NCBI GenBank assembly: GCA_937974845.1
Contig: CALJVC010000053.1
Span: 17,553-81,552 of the forward strand
Reading direction: 5' to 3'
Source: an uncultured Pseudogracilibacillus sp.
GTDB lineage: Bacteria; Bacillota; Bacilli; Bacillales; Amphibacillaceae
DNA length: 64,000 nucleotides
The translations under genes were made by a program, and so were the position numbers. Under the pieces are notes generated by a model that was given only the letters and a program-made list of their open reading frames with translations, did not search any database and was not told the origin of the DNA. This document shows positions 25,992 through 38,757 of the stretch, one piece after another. Positions within the stretch are counted from its first letter, which is position 1. Every line of letters starts with the position of its first letter.

Positions 25992-26849
25992 TTAAATGAA
26001 CTCTTCTTCTAACATTAATTGGATAAAACTTTCTACTTGTGGCAAATCTTTAAATTCTGGATGGTAACATAGCCAAGTTTTTCGATTAACCATTTGATCA
26101 TCAATCCGTAATGGTATGTGGGAGTAGCGTTCAATTAAGGACTCGGATACACTCCAAGGTAAGATTGCCATACCGAGGCCTTGTTTCATAAACTGTTTAC
26201 ACGTTTCAATTTGATCGACGCTAATCTTCTGTACCGCATCAATTTTATCCTGGGTCGCTACCCAATGGTTAATTACCTCTTCAAGACCGTCATCACTTTT
26301 AAAGGAAATTAAAGGTCGTTCCTTCACTTCACCTTCTGTAAAAGGTTGGGTATCGAAAATGTATAATGGGTCCTCAAATAAAAGGGTGTATTCTAAATCT
26401 TTAATAGCATCGCCTCGGACAATTGACACATGATAGTTACTATAGTCATTTCGGATATGGCCACTTGTTCCCGTTACTAGGTCGATTGTCACTTTAGGAT
26501 ACTTTTTCATAAATTTGGCCAATACTTTCGGTAAGTAACGTTGACTAATAACGGTAGAACAAGCGATCGATAATGTGCCTCTTACTTCTTCACTCGAGGC
26601 GGCGAGCTTGTTTTTAATCGATAGTTCGTTTTCAACTACCTTCCTTGCATGCTTTAGAATTAATTCACCACTAGGGGTAAGCTGCAATCTCTTGGCCGTT
26701 CGAATAAAAATTTGCTCCCCAAAGTATTGCTCAATATACTTAAGGCGTTGAGAAACCGCCGGTTGGGAGATTAAAATTGCTTTAGCAGTCCCCCTAACTG
26801 TTCCTATTTCTGCTAGTTGGATTAATAGTTCATAATCACTAATTTTCAT
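25992..26849 (-). CDS. LysR-family transcriptional regulator (CcpE-like)
   Basis: 285-residue LysR-type regulator. The winged HTH occupies residues 1-60 (GTVRGTAKAILISQPAVSQRLKYIE then FIRT). A substrate-binding domain follows with GTLSIACSTVISQRYLPKVL and the C-terminal segment VDQIETCKQFMKQGLGMAILP. The pattern resembles the citrate-responsive regulator CcpE of Staphylococcus as I remember it; this is suggestive only. GTG 26852 and ATG 26849 are both possible starts with weak SDs. It stands between the pyr operon and rqcH, where B. subtilis has the cysH sulfate-assimilation operon. It is separated from pyrE by 68 bases, and no obvious target gene is adjacent. Confidence 0.88.
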   Translation of the reverse strand: MKISDYELLIQLAEIGTVRGTAKAILISQPAVSQRLKYIEQYFGEQIFIRTAKRLQLTPSGELILKHARKVVENELSIKNKLAASSEEVRGTLSIACSTVISQRYLPKVLAKFMKKYPKVTIDLVTGTSGHIRNDYSNYHVSIVRGDAIKDLEYTLLFEDPLYIFDTQPFTEGEVKERPLISFKSDDGLEEVINHWVATQDKIDAVQKISVDQIETCKQFMKQGLGMAILPWSVSESLIERYSHIPLRIDDQMVNRKTWLCYHPEFKDLPQVESFIQLMLEEEFI

Positions 26850-26917
26850 CACTAAATCACTTGCCCTATTTATTATTATTGATATTTACAAATTATAGCA
26901 TACCATAAGTTTTGCTA

Positions 26918-27518
26918 TTACTTTAGTAAATCGCGCCAATTTGTCAGTTCTTCTTTTTCCTTTTCAGATATCTTTTTTTCTTTTTCCAATATCTCTAATA
27001 AGAAATCATAACTTGTAATAGTGGAAACTTCAACCTTTTCTCTAAGAAAATTTTCTTTCGCCTTTTCAAGGCTATAGGTAAAGATAGCTAAAACCCCTAG
27101 CACCTCAGCTCCAGCGTCCTTGAGGGCTTTCACTGTCTCTAAAGATGAGCCACCGGTTGAAATTAAATCCTCGATTACAACAAGTTTCATCCCTTTTTTT
27201 AAAGCCCCTTCAATTTGATTTTCCTTCCCATGACCCTTCGGTGAAGAACGGACATAAAGCATAGGCAAATCTAAAGCCTCAGCCAACCAAGCTGCATGGG
27301 GAATCCCCGCCGTTGCACAACCAGCGATACCATCCGGCTTCCATTGCTTCCGTTCGATTTCATGAAGAAAAGCCTTGACTATTTTTTTTCGAACAGCTGG
27401 ATAAGACATCGTTAAACGATTGTCACAATAGATAGGGGACTTAATCCCTGATGTCCAGGTAAAATAGTCATCCGGACGAATTTGTACTGCTTCAATTTTA
27501 AGTAAATCCTTCGTAATT

Positions 27519-27535
<17 letters not shown>
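26918..27535 (-). CDS. pyrE: Orotate phosphoribosyltransferase
   Basis: Forms orotidine 5'-phosphate from orotate and PRPP; 205 residues. It has the PRPP-binding motif VVIEDLISTGGSS, the flexible-loop segment RSSPKGHGKENQIEG and the N-terminal TSGIKSPIYCDNR. It is the last gene of the pyr operon and overlaps pyrF by 17 bases. Confidence 0.97.
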
Positions 27536-29889
<2,354 letters not shown>

Positions 29890-32800
29890 TTAATTCACCC
29901 CGTCTTCAGTAATTGGTGATGCCGTAAAAGTTGACATAGCAATCACATTTAAAATTGCTTCTGCAGTGTCTAAATTTGTTAAGCTAATCATTCCATTTTC
30001 TACTGCCTCACGACGAATGCGAAAACCATCGGAACGCTGTTGTTTTCCAGAAGTAATTGTATTGATAACGAATTGTACTTCATTGTTTTTTATGAGGGAT
30101 AGAACGTTACGCTCCCCTTCATCAATTTTCGCCACGCTAATAACTGGTAAATTTCTTTCTTGTAAAAAGCTTGCAGTTCCTTCGGTTGCATATAATTGAA
30201 AACCAAGTTCATGGAAACGTTGGGCTATTGGATAGGCCTCTTCCTTATCTTTATCAGCGATGGTCAATAGCACCGACCCTTCTAAAGGAATAGAAATACC
30301 TGAGGCTAAAAATCCTTTATAAAGAGCTTTTTCTATCGTTTGGTCGTAACCGATTGCTTCCCCCGTTGACTTCATTTCTGGACCGAGGGTCGTATCGACG
30401 CTTCGTAATTTTTCAAAGGAAAATACAGGGAGCTTAGCATAGACTTGAGACTTTTCTTCTAAGATCTCTGTTCGATATCCCTTTTCTTTAAGGCTCTCAC
30501 CTAAAATACAGCGAGTAGCAATATTGGCCATCGTTACACCAGTTACTTTACTTAAAAAAGGAATCGTTCGACTTGCCCGAGGATTAACTTCTAATACGTA
30601 AACTTCATCCCCTTGTACGATAAATTGGATATTGATTAACCCGACGACGCCTAGAGTACGGGCGATTTGATCCGTTGCTTCGAGCATTTTTTGCTTAACC
30701 GAAGCCGTCATACGTTGAGGCGGATAAACAGCAATCGAATCACCTGAATGAACTCCCGCCCGTTCGATATGTTCCATGATGCCTGGAATAAAAGTCGTCT
30801 CTCCGTCACTAATAGCATCGACATCGACTTCAATTCCCGTTAAATACTGGTCAATCAGTAAAGGTTTATCTTCACTAACATTTGTGACAACTTGTAAATA
30901 ATGGACGAGTTCCTCTTCGTTATGGACGATTTCCATCTGGGCACCGCCGATTACATAAGAGGGACGGACGAGGACAGGATAGCCAATTTTATTTGCTGTA
31001 GCTATAGCCTTTTCCTTCGTCGTAACGGCTTCACCATTCGGTTTTGCCAAATCTAATTCCTCTAAAAGCTGTTCAAATTTATGCCGGTCTTCGGCGCGAT
31101 CGATAGCCTCTAAGCTCGTACCTAAAATTTTCACTCCGCGGCGTTCTAATCCTTCCGCTAAGTTAATCGCCGTCTGACCGCCGAACTGCACGATGACTCC
31201 CAGCGGTTTTTCATGTTCGACGACATGCATCACGTCCTCTAAAGTTAAAGGTTCAAAATAAAGTTTATCGGAAATGCTATAGTCGGTCGATACCGTCTCG
31301 GGATTGTTATTCATAATAATGGCTTCATAACCCATTTCTTTTATCGCCAAGATAGAGTGAACCGTCGCATAATCAAACTCTATTCCTTGACCGATGCGAA
31401 TAGGTCCTGAACCTAACACAAGTACCTTTTCTTTAGAAGAACGGATCGATTCGTTTTCTTCTTCATAGCTACTGTAGTAGTAGGGCGCATTGGATTCACA
31501 TATACCTGCACAACTATCGACGACCTTATATACGGGTAAGATCCCCATTTCTTTTCTTGTTTCGTAAATACGGTCAACCGGTAGTTGCCAGATTCGCGCT
31601 AACTGTTCATCAGAAAAACCAAGTTCCTTTGCTTCTCTGACGTTTTCTTTCGTTATCGATTGCTCTAAAAATTCTTTTTCCTTCCTAATAATGTTGGCAA
31701 ATTTGTTTAAGAAAAAGCAATCGATTTTCGTCAGTTGGAAAAGTTCCTCGACCGTATAATTGCGCCGGAGCATTTCAGCCAGGATAAAAATTCGCTCGTC
31801 GTCAGCAGCTTGTACCCGCTCGACTAACACCTCATCCGTTTCCTTTTCTAAATATGGTAGATAAAAATCACCATTACCTACCTCTAAGGAACGGATTCCC
31901 TTTAAAAAAGATTCTTCAAAACTTCTACCGATAGCCATAATTTCTCCAGTAGCCTTCATCTGTGTTCCTAACTTACGGTCTCCAAAGATAAATTTATCAA
32001 AAGGAAAGCGCGGAATCTTGGTAACGACATAATCTAAAGAAGGCTCTACATTTGCATAGCCGGAGGCCGTTAATGGATGTTTAATTTCATCTAACGTAAG
32101 ACCAACAGCAATCTTCGCTGCAACTTTCGCAATAGGATAACCAGTTGCCTTCGATGCTAAAGCGGACGAACGACTTACCCTAGGATTTACTTCGATAATA
32201 TAGTACTGAAAACTATCCGGATCTAAAGCGAGTTGAACGTTACATCCTCCCTCAATTTTTAAAGCACGGATTAACTTTAAGGATACTTCCCGTAACATTT
32301 CATATTCCCGATCGGTCAAGGTTAAAGAAGGAGCAACGACAATGGAATCCCCCGTATGTATTCCCACCGGGTCAATATTTTCCATATTACAGACAACGAT
32401 TGCCTGATCCTTTTTGTCCCGAATCACTTCATACTCAATCTCTTTAAAGCCGGCGATACTTTTTTCAACTAGGCACTGACCTACTGGAGACAGGGCTAGG
32501 CCATTTTTTACGATATGGCGAAGCTCCTTTTCATTATCGCACATACCTCCTCCAGTACCTCCAAGGGTAAAGGCAGGGCGAACGATAATTGGATAGCCAA
32601 TTTCCTTAGCAAAATCAACTGCCTCTTCTACTTCTGTAACAATTTCACTAGGTGGTACCGGCTCTCCTAACTCTTCCATTAAAGCCCGAAACTTTTCGCG
32701 ATCTTCGGCCTGCTGAATAGCTTCAAGACTCGTTCCTAACAATTCGACGCCATACTCTTCCAATACGCCTAGAGCATCTAACTCCATGGCTAAGTTAAGT

Positions 32801-33084
32801 CCCGTCTGGCCACCTAATGTCGGTAAAAGGGCATCGGGCCGTTCCTTTTGAATAATCTTCTTTAAAAATTCTACCGTAAGAGGCTCCATATATACTCGGT
32901 CTGCTACCGTCGTATCCGTCATAATTGTCGCGGGGTTTGAGTTGGCTAAAATAACCGTGTAGCCCTCTTCCTTTAAGGATTGACATGCCTGGGTACCAGA
33001 ATAATCAAATTCTGCTGCTTGGCCAATGACGATTGGTCCTGAACCTATCACGAGAATCGATTCGATTGCTTTTTTCTTTTCCAT
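29890..33084 (-). CDS. carB: Carbamoyl-phosphate synthetase large subunit (pyrimidine type, PyrAB)
   Basis: Synthesises carbamoyl phosphate from ammonia, bicarbonate and two ATP; 1064 residues. Two homologous ATP-grasp halves are intact: [19 protein letters not shown] with [11 protein letters not shown], and [17 protein letters not shown] with [14 protein letters not shown]-terminal MGS-type allosteric domain follows. ATG 33084 lies one base after the carA stop; an upstream TTG at 33099 is less likely. The link between halves reads [19 protein letters not shown], where I expect VDTCAAEFES. Its usual glutaminase partner, encoded upstream, lacks key catalytic residues (see carA). Confidence 0.96.
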   Translation of the reverse strand: MEKKKAIESILVIGSGPIVIGQAAEFDYSGTQACQSLKEEGYTVILANSNPATIMTDTTVADRVYMEPLTVEFLKKIIQKERPDALLPTLGGQTGLNLAMELDALGVLEEYGVELLGTSLEAIQQAEDREKFRALMEELGEPVPPSEIVTEVEEAVDFAKEIGYPIIVRPAFTLGGTGGGMCDNEKELRHIVKNGLALSPVGQCLVEKSIAGFKEIEYEVIRDKKDQAIVVCNMENIDPVGIHTGDSIVVAPSLTLTDREYEMLREVSLKLIRALKIEGGCNVQLALDPDSFQYYIIEVNPRVSRSSALASKATGYPIAKVAAKIAVGLTLDEIKHPLTASGYANVEPSLDYVVTKIPRFPFDKFIFGDRKLGTQMKATGEIMAIGRSFEESFLKGIRSLEVGNGDFYLPYLEKETDEVLVERVQAADDERIFILAEMLRRNYTVEELFQLTKIDCFFLNKFANIIRKEKEFLEQSITKENVREAKELGFSDEQLARIWQLPVDRIYETRKEMGILPVYKVVDSCAGICESNAPYYYSSYEEENESIRSSKEKVLVLGSGPIRIGQGIEFDYATVHSILAIKEMGYEAIIMNNNPETVSTDYSISDKLYFEPLTLEDVMHVVEHEKPLGVIVQFGGQTAINLAEGLERRGVKILGTSLEAIDRAEDRHKFEQLLEELDLAKPNGEAVTTKEKAIATANKIGYPVLVRPSYVIGGAQMEIVHNEEELVHYLQVVTNVSEDKPLLIDQYLTGIEVDVDAISDGETTFIPGIMEHIERAGVHSGDSIAVYPPQRMTASVKQKMLEATDQIARTLGVVGLINIQFIVQGDEVYVLEVNPRASRTIPFLSKVTGVTMANIATRCILGESLKEKGYRTEILEEKSQVYAKLPVFSFEKLRSVDTTLGPEMKSTGEAIGYDQTIEKALYKGFLASGISIPLEGSVLLTIADKDKEEAYPIAQRFHELGFQLYATEGTASFLQERNLPVISVAKIDEGERNVLSLIKNNEVQFVINTITSGKQQRSDGFRIRREAVENGMISLTNLDTAEAILNVIAMSTFTASPITEDGVN

Positions 33085-33085
33085 C

Positions 33086-34171
33086 CTACTTTTCACCAAC
33101 CCTTTGCTTTGTCTCTTCGATTACTTGTAAAAACCGATCGAATAAGAAATTCGTTTCCTTATTCCCTGGTGCCCCTTCCGGATGAAACTGTACCGAAAAA
33201 GCTGGATATTTGGTGTGGGAAAGTCCTTCAACGGCACCATCGACCATGGAGCGATACGTAATCTTTAATGTGTCCGTAGCAATACTCTCTTCTACTACAT
33301 AAAAGGAACGACTCTGGCTCGTATTCCATGTTTTTCCTGTCTCTACATCCTGTACAGAAAAGTTTTTACCATAAAAACCGACCGCCTGCTTCTTCACCTG
33401 CGCGCCGGAGGCTAAGGCGAAAAGCTGATGTCCTAAACCAATTCCGAAAAGAGGTAACTGCCCTAATAATGTTTGAATCGTTTCGATTACTTCAGGATAA
33501 TCCTCAGGATTTCCCGGACCGTTTGATAATAAGATGCCATCCGGTTTAAAGGCTCTAATGGCCTCCGCGTCGTAATTATAAGGAACGACAGTAACATGGC
33601 ACTGTCTTTCCATTAATTCGTGTAATACGCTTTGTTTCATACCGAGATCTAAGACGAGAATCCTCTGTCCTAAGCCAGGTACGATATATGGTTTCGTCAC
33701 CGATACCTCTTTAACAAAGGAACGTTTAGGCCAGTTGCTTTCCGAAAATAGTTCCTTAATGGATACGTCTTTCCAATCCGTCAATATTCCTCGAAGGTTT
33801 TTCTTTCGAAGATGGCGGGTCAATTTGCGCGTATCGATTCCTTTTAAACCAGGTATGTTTTCTCGACGTAAGTAACTATCGAGGGATTCCTCCGAGCGAA
33901 AATTCGATGGTTCAGAAGCTAATTCTTTAACGATCAAGCCTTCTATATGCGGTGAAATTGCCTCCACATCATCCCGGTTGATACCATAGGCACCAACTAA
34001 AGGAAAGGTCATCACAACCATTTTTCCATTATAGCTAGGGTCAGTAATAAATTCTTGGTAACCGGTCATGCCGTTATAAAAAATAACTTCTCCTTTTTTC
34101 TCAATATTGGCGCCAAAACCTTCCCCAGTAAATACCGTACCGTCTTCTAAAATTAAATATCGTTTATTCAT
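33086..34171 (-). CDS. carA: Carbamoyl-phosphate synthetase small subunit with a degenerate glutaminase site (PyrAA)
   Basis: 361-residue CarA homologue. The N-terminal CarB-binding domain is well conserved ([54 protein letters not shown]). The C-terminal class I glutamine amidotransferase domain keeps SNGPGNPED and the FHPE pair (His330, Glu332). However, the nucleophile motif GICLGHQ reads GIGLGHQ (Gly245, codon GGT). The segment usually GHRGxNHPV reads GFYGKNFSV, and the usual QNHG reads QSRS. It should therefore be unable to hydrolyse glutamine. The reading frame is intact and inside the operon, so it is not a simple pseudogene. ATG 34171 fits the family; ATG 34186 has the better SD. It overlaps the pyrC stop. 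Confidence 0.93.
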   Translation of the reverse strand: MNKRYLILEDGTVFTGEGFGANIEKKGEVIFYNGMTGYQEFITDPSYNGKMVVMTFPLVGAYGINRDDVEAISPHIEGLIVKELASEPSNFRSEESLDSYLRRENIPGLKGIDTRKLTRHLRKKNLRGILTDWKDVSIKELFSESNWPKRSFVKEVSVTKPYIVPGLGQRILVLDLGMKQSVLHELMERQCHVTVVPYNYDAEAIRAFKPDGILLSNGPGNPEDYPEVIETIQTLLGQLPLFGIGLGHQLFALASGAQVKKQAVGFYGKNFSVQDVETGKTWNTSQSRSFYVVEESIATDTLKITYRSMVDGAVEGLSHTKYPAFSVQFHPEGAPGNKETNFLFDRFLQVIEETKQRVGEK

Positions 34172-35450
34172 CTTTTTCACTGTCATAAACGACCTCGCCT
34201 TCATAAATCGTTACACTAGGAATTCCCGAAACTTTCCAGCCATCGAAGGGGGTATTTTTTCCTTTCGAATAAAAAGTATTCCGGTCGATTCGTTCCTCTT
34301 TCTCTAAATCGATTAAAGTTATGTCAGCTACACTACCAACCTCTAGGCTTCCATAGGGTAAGTTAAAGGTTTTAGCTGGGTATTCAGTAAAGTTTTTTAC
34401 CAATTCTTCTAAAGTCATTATTCCCGGCTTTACTAAATGCGTATAAAGAAGTGGAAAAGCGGTCTCTAAACCGACGATGCCAAAGGGAGCTTTCAAGAAA
34501 CCTTGCGCCTTTTCTTCTTCTGCATGGGGCGCATGGTCAGTCGCTACGAAATCTATTGTCCCATCGAGTAACCCTTTAAGTAAGGCATCCCGGTCTTCCT
34601 TCGCCCGTAAAGGTGGATTCATTTTAAAATCCGCATCATCTTCTAAAATATCTTCCTCTGTAAGTAAAAGATGGTGGGGTGTTACTTCTGCTGTTACAGA
34701 AATTCCCGCCCGTTTAGCATCCCGAATTACCCGGACACTTTCTTTCGTACTTACATGACAAACATGGTAATGACAGCCGGCAGTTTCCGCTAAGAGTACA
34801 TCTCTAGCAATGTGTACCGCTTCGCTTGCACTATAAATACCAGGTAAGCCGAGCCGCTGACTAACTTCCCCTTGGTGGAGAACCCCACCGTATAAAAGCG
34901 AATTATCTTCACAATGGGCAACGATAGGTTTTCCACTGCGGGCTGCCTCTTGCATCGCTTCTAACATTTGACCGGCTTCCTGAATACCAACCCCGTCATC
35001 TGTAAAAGCGAAGACTCCTGCCTTAGCGAGAGCCGTGATATTAGTTCGCTTCTGCCCCTTTAATCCCTTTGTAATAGCAGCGTAGGGAAGTACTCGAATC
35101 TTAGCGGAGGCTTCGATCCGTTTAAATAGCTCTTCCACCCTTTCGACTGTATCAGGAACAGGATCCGTATTCGGCATAGCACAGACGGTCGTGTACCCTC
35201 CACGGGCGGCTGCTTTGGTCCCACTTGCGATCGTTTCTTTATGCTCGCCTCCCGGTTCCCGAAGGTGAATATGGACATCGATAAAGCCTGGCACTAATAA
35301 CTTTCCCTGGCCATTAATCACATTCTCGGCTTTCACCTCAATAGCATCTTTAGAAATTTGTGCAATTTTCCCATCTTCTATTAACACATGGCAAGTTTCT
35401 AGTTCATTTCCCTTAACGATACGCTTCACATTTTTCAAGATTGTACTCAT
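34164..35450 (-). CDS. pyrC: Dihydroorotase
   Basis: Cyclises carbamoyl aspartate to dihydroorotate; 428 residues, class I amidohydrolase. Metal ligands are visible: HIHLREPG, the Asp in FTDDG, HCED, HVSTKES and TDHAPH. ATG 35450 has GGGGG at 7 bases and overlaps the 3' end of pyrB by 38 bases, so translation is likely coupled. Confidence 0.97.
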   Translation of the reverse strand: MSTILKNVKRIVKGNELETCHVLIEDGKIAQISKDAIEVKAENVINGQGKLLVPGFIDVHIHLREPGGEHKETIASGTKAAARGGYTTVCAMPNTDPVPDTVERVEELFKRIEASAKIRVLPYAAITKGLKGQKRTNITALAKAGVFAFTDDGVGIQEAGQMLEAMQEAARSGKPIVAHCEDNSLLYGGVLHQGEVSQRLGLPGIYSASEAVHIARDVLLAETAGCHYHVCHVSTKESVRVIRDAKRAGISVTAEVTPHHLLLTEEDILEDDADFKMNPPLRAKEDRDALLKGLLDGTIDFVATDHAPHAEEEKAQGFLKAPFGIVGLETAFPLLYTHLVKPGIMTLEELVKNFTEYPAKTFNLPYGSLEVGSVADITLIDLEKEERIDRNTFYSKGKNTPFDGWKVSGIPSVTIYEGEVVYDSEKDE

Positions 35451-36333
35451 CGATAATCCCCCAATTTTCTAATAATGTATAAAGAATGGCCATGCGAACA
35501 TAAACACCGTTTTCCATTTGGGTAAAAATCCGTGACCTGTCCGCCTCAACCAAATCTGAAGCAATTTCAACGTCACGATTCACAGGGCCAGGGTGCATAA
35601 TAATAGCCTTTGACTTCATCCTAGCTTCCCGCTCTAGCGTCAAACCATATTTTTCATGGTAGTCAGCAATCGTTCCTTCACTCGACGCATGTCTTTCATG
35701 TTGAATACGTAACAACATCAATATATCTGCTTCTTCCACCGCTTCATCCATCGTTAGGTAAGGATATGGACAATACTCGTCCATATGTTCCTCAGCCCCT
35801 GAAACGTAAATCTCTGCTCCCAAACGTTCTAAAAGCATTAAACTTGAATGGGCTACACGGCTATGCTTGATATCACCGGCAATCACTACTTTCAATCCTT
35901 CAAAGGTACCGAATTCTTCATATATCGTATATGCATCGAGAAGGCTTTGGGTTGGGTGATCCTTCGTTCCGGCTCCACCATTTACGACTGGTATCGATAA
36001 ATGAGGGAGAAGTTCCTTCGACCAATCGTCATCTTGGTGCCGGATGATTAATATGTTTGCCCCAATTGCTTCGAAGGTTTTAACCGTATCTAACAAGGTC
36101 TCTCCCTTATTGATACTCGATTGCTCTGGATGAAAGTCTAAGGTTTCCATTTGTAGCTTTTTTTCAGCAACTAAAAAACTCATTTTTGTTCGAGTGCTCG
36201 GTTCAAAAAACAAATTAGCAGCAAAAACTTGTTCATTTAATTTAAATTTTTCTTTCCGGAAGCGGTCAGCTAAGGCAAAGGTCCGTAAAATATCCTCCTG
36301 GGATAGATCCTCTACCGATATTAGATGTTTCAT
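35413..36333 (-). CDS. pyrB: Aspartate carbamoyltransferase catalytic subunit
   Basis: Joins carbamoyl phosphate and aspartate; 306 residues. Carbamoyl-phosphate binding FEPSTRTKMSF and DHPTQSLLD, and aspartate-binding RIQHERH are present. It has no regulatory-subunit gene, as in Bacillus. It follows an intergenic PyrR attenuator. SD GGGGTG precedes ATG 36333. Confidence 0.97.
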   Translation of the reverse strand: MKHLISVEDLSQEDILRTFALADRFRKEKFKLNEQVFAANLFFEPSTRTKMSFLVAEKKLQMETLDFHPEQSSINKGETLLDTVKTFEAIGANILIIRHQDDDWSKELLPHLSIPVVNGGAGTKDHPTQSLLDAYTIYEEFGTFEGLKVVIAGDIKHSRVAHSSLMLLERLGAEIYVSGAEEHMDEYCPYPYLTMDEAVEEADILMLLRIQHERHASSEGTIADYHEKYGLTLEREARMKSKAIIMHPGPVNRDVEIASDLVEADRSRIFTQMENGVYVRMAILYTLLENWGIIDEYNLEKCEAYR

Positions 36334-36404
36334 CTATTATACACCCCTTATAGAACTTTTTATTTCATTTATCGTCATTGTTCTTAAACGTTCACTTTAT
36401 CGCG

Positions 36405-36499
36405 TAAAAAATGCCTCTTTGCTTTAAAAAGTTCGCAAAGAGGCATAGAAAGTCCTAAAGTAGTACCTGTTTTGCAAACCTTTTAAATCTCACGGGATT
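36405..36499 (-). promoter_or_regulatory. PyrR-dependent attenuator between pyrR and pyrB
   Basis: The RNA is read on the minus strand. A PyrR binding loop AATCCCGTGAGATT (36486-36499) matches the consensus ARUCCNGNGAGGYU except for one G-to-A. It is followed by a terminator with a 10-bp stem GCCTCTTTGC/GCAAAGAGGC (arms 36413-36422 and 36435-36444) and a run of T. When UMP-bound PyrR holds the upstream hairpin, the terminator forms. The rest of 36334-36502 holds no gene; pyrP (uracil permease), found at this spot in B. subtilis, is absent. Confidence 0.88.
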
Positions 36500-36502
36500 T
36501 AA

Positions 36503-37066
<564 letters not shown>

Positions 37067-37088
37067 CTAGATTGCTCATTTTTCCCGT

Positions 37089-37174
37089 AAAAAAACCCTT
37101 TTACCTAAAATAGAGGCAAAAGGGCATACTTGTAGAAATGTATCCTTACAATTCCTTTTTAGCCTCTCGGGACT
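37089..37174 (-). promoter_or_regulatory. PyrR-dependent attenuator upstream of pyrR
   Basis: The binding loop AGTCCCGAGAGGCT (37161-37174, minus strand) matches the ARUCCNGNGAGGYU consensus at every position. Downstream is a terminator, CCCTTTT...AAAAGGG with an internal CCT/AGG pairing, followed by TTTTTTT (37089-37124). It makes pyrR autoregulated. Confidence 0.93.
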
Positions 37175-37205
37175 ATGTTAAAGGATATTTATTCTGTTGC
37201 TATGT

Positions 37206-37234
37206 ATTATGGCAAAGTCATTAAAAAAAGTCAA
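37206..37234 (-). promoter_or_regulatory. Sigma-A promoter of the pyr operon
   Basis: Minus strand TTGACT (37229-37234), 17-base spacer, CATAAT (37206-37211). It overlaps the rluD-family stop codon and lies about 30 bases before the PyrR loop. Confidence 0.7.
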
Positions 37235-38151
37235 GCTTTCAGTTGCAAAATTCGTAATAAAGCTTCAAAACCTTGTGGACGTGGACTAGTAAATTCGACA
37301 TATTTTTCGGTTATTGGATGAATAAAGCCTAACCTTCTAGCAATTAAAGCTTGATGGTTAATATAGGGGGACTTTTTTCGACTATATAAAGGGTCTCCCA
37401 CAATCGGATGGTTAATATACTGCATATGAACCCGAATTTGGTGGGTTCTACCGGTGATTAGTTGACAGGATACGTGGCTGTACTTTTCCGTTTCTGCCAG
37501 CACTTTAAATTTCGTCATTGCTTCCTTCCCATCGGCTAAGACCGTTCGCTTCTGTCGTTCTTTCGGATGGCGACCAATTGGAGCACGAATCGTTCCCTTT
37601 TTATAATGTAAATTACCGTACACGATAGCTTCATAATATCGATGCACCGTTTTATCCTTAAATTGTGCCTTTAGTTTTTCATGACTTTCGTTCGTTTTAC
37701 AAACGACCATGATTCCGCTCGTATCCTGATCTAAACGATGAACAATCCCCGGCCGTTCCTCGCCTCCAATAGTCGAAAGTTCATCCGTGTAATGGAGTAA
37801 AGCATTGACTAAAGTTCCAGAAATAACTTTATCCGTTGGATGAACAAGCATTCCACTCGGCTTATCGATAATTAAGAGCGCCTCATCTTCATACAAAATA
37901 GACAAAGGGATTGGTTCAGCCTTAATGACACGTTCCGGCGCTTTTTCGATGGTCCAAGTCAGTTGATCTTTTAATTTCACTTTATAATTCGGCTTTACCG
38001 GCCGGCCATTAACTAACACCTTTTCGGAACGAATGAAGGACTGGATTTGCTGGCGAGAAAAATCCGTTAAATAGGTAACTAGTAGTTTATCCAAACGTTC
38101 CCCAACGTCCCTTTCCCCTACGTTAAGCTCCTGTCTCTCGTTTTTGTCCAT
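37231..38151 (-). CDS. ylyB: RluD-family 23S rRNA pseudouridine synthase (YlyB-like)
   Basis: 306-residue RluA-type enzyme: an N-terminal S4 RNA-binding domain (ERLDKLLVTYLTDFSRQQIQSFI) followed by the catalytic domain with HRLDQDTSGIMV, whose Asp is the catalytic residue, and RTHQIRVHM. ATG 38151 has GAGGAG at 10 bases; TTG 38169 opens the frame. The start lies inside the 3' end of lspA. The target uridines cannot be told from sequence. Confidence 0.93.
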   Translation of the reverse strand: MDKNERQELNVGERDVGERLDKLLVTYLTDFSRQQIQSFIRSEKVLVNGRPVKPNYKVKLKDQLTWTIEKAPERVIKAEPIPLSILYEDEALLIIDKPSGMLVHPTDKVISGTLVNALLHYTDELSTIGGEERPGIVHRLDQDTSGIMVVCKTNESHEKLKAQFKDKTVHRYYEAIVYGNLHYKKGTIRAPIGRHPKERQKRTVLADGKEAMTKFKVLAETEKYSHVSCQLITGRTHQIRVHMQYINHPIVGDPLYSRKKSPYINHQALIARRLGFIHPITEKYVEFTSPRPQGFEALLRILQLKA

Positions 38152-38605
38152 TTGTTTTACGCTCCTCAATCAAAGTAAGTAGTAACAATAATATAACCCC
38201 TACAACAAGAAAAGAATCGGCCAAATTAAAGATCGGATAATCATAGGTAAAAATCATGACATCGATAAAATCGACGACTTCTTTACGAAATAAACGGTCG
38301 ATAAAATTTCCTATAGCTCCACCCAAGATGAAAGCAATCGCTACGCTTTGTCCAACTTTCCCCTTGGCGTAACGGTGCAAATAGTATACTAAACCGATAA
38401 CAACGATTACCGTAATAATATAAAAGAAGGTCATCTGGTTTTGCAAAATTCCCCAAGCCGCTCCTTTATTACGGAATGAAGTAATGTATAGAAAGTTTTC
38501 AATAATTTCTATCCGTTCATATAAATCCATATGCTTTACAATCAGTGCTTTTGAGCCTTGATCAATTAAAATGACGATGAAGGCTAGAAGGTAATAGCGT
38601 TTCAT
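38123..38605 (-). CDS. lspA: Lipoprotein signal peptidase (signal peptidase II)
   Basis: 160-residue integral membrane aspartic protease that cleaves prolipoprotein signal peptides. Four hydrophobic helices; catalytic Asp residues in GNFIDRLFR and FNLADSFLVVG; conserved NKGAAWG. It sits between ileS and the pseudouridine synthase as in B. subtilis, though ylyA (DksA/TraR-like) is missing. Confidence 0.96.
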   Translation of the reverse strand: MKRYYLLAFIVILIDQGSKALIVKHMDLYERIEIIENFLYITSFRNKGAAWGILQNQMTFFYIITVIVVIGLVYYLHRYAKGKVGQSVAIAFILGGAIGNFIDRLFRKEVVDFIDVMIFTYDYPIFNLADSFLVVGVILLLLLTLIEERKTNGQKRETGA

Positions 38606-38679
38606 TCCTAAATACCCCTTTAACTTTAATGAAACTTATCTCATTTTAATGTAAATCTATTTGCTTTATTGTGCAAGTA

Positions 38680-38750
38680 AAAACAAAAAGAACAGGCAAA
38701 GCCGATAACGGCAGACTATACCATCTACCGTTATCCATTGCCCGTTCTTT
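38680..38750 (-). terminator. Rho-independent terminator after ileS
   Basis: A long imperfect hairpin. The outer stem pairs AAAGAACaGGCAA with TTGCCcGTTCTTT and the inner stem pairs GATAACGG with CCGTTATC. On the minus strand it is followed by TTTTTGTTTTTA. It separates ileS from lspA. Confidence 0.85.
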
Positions 38751-38757
38751 AGAACGT

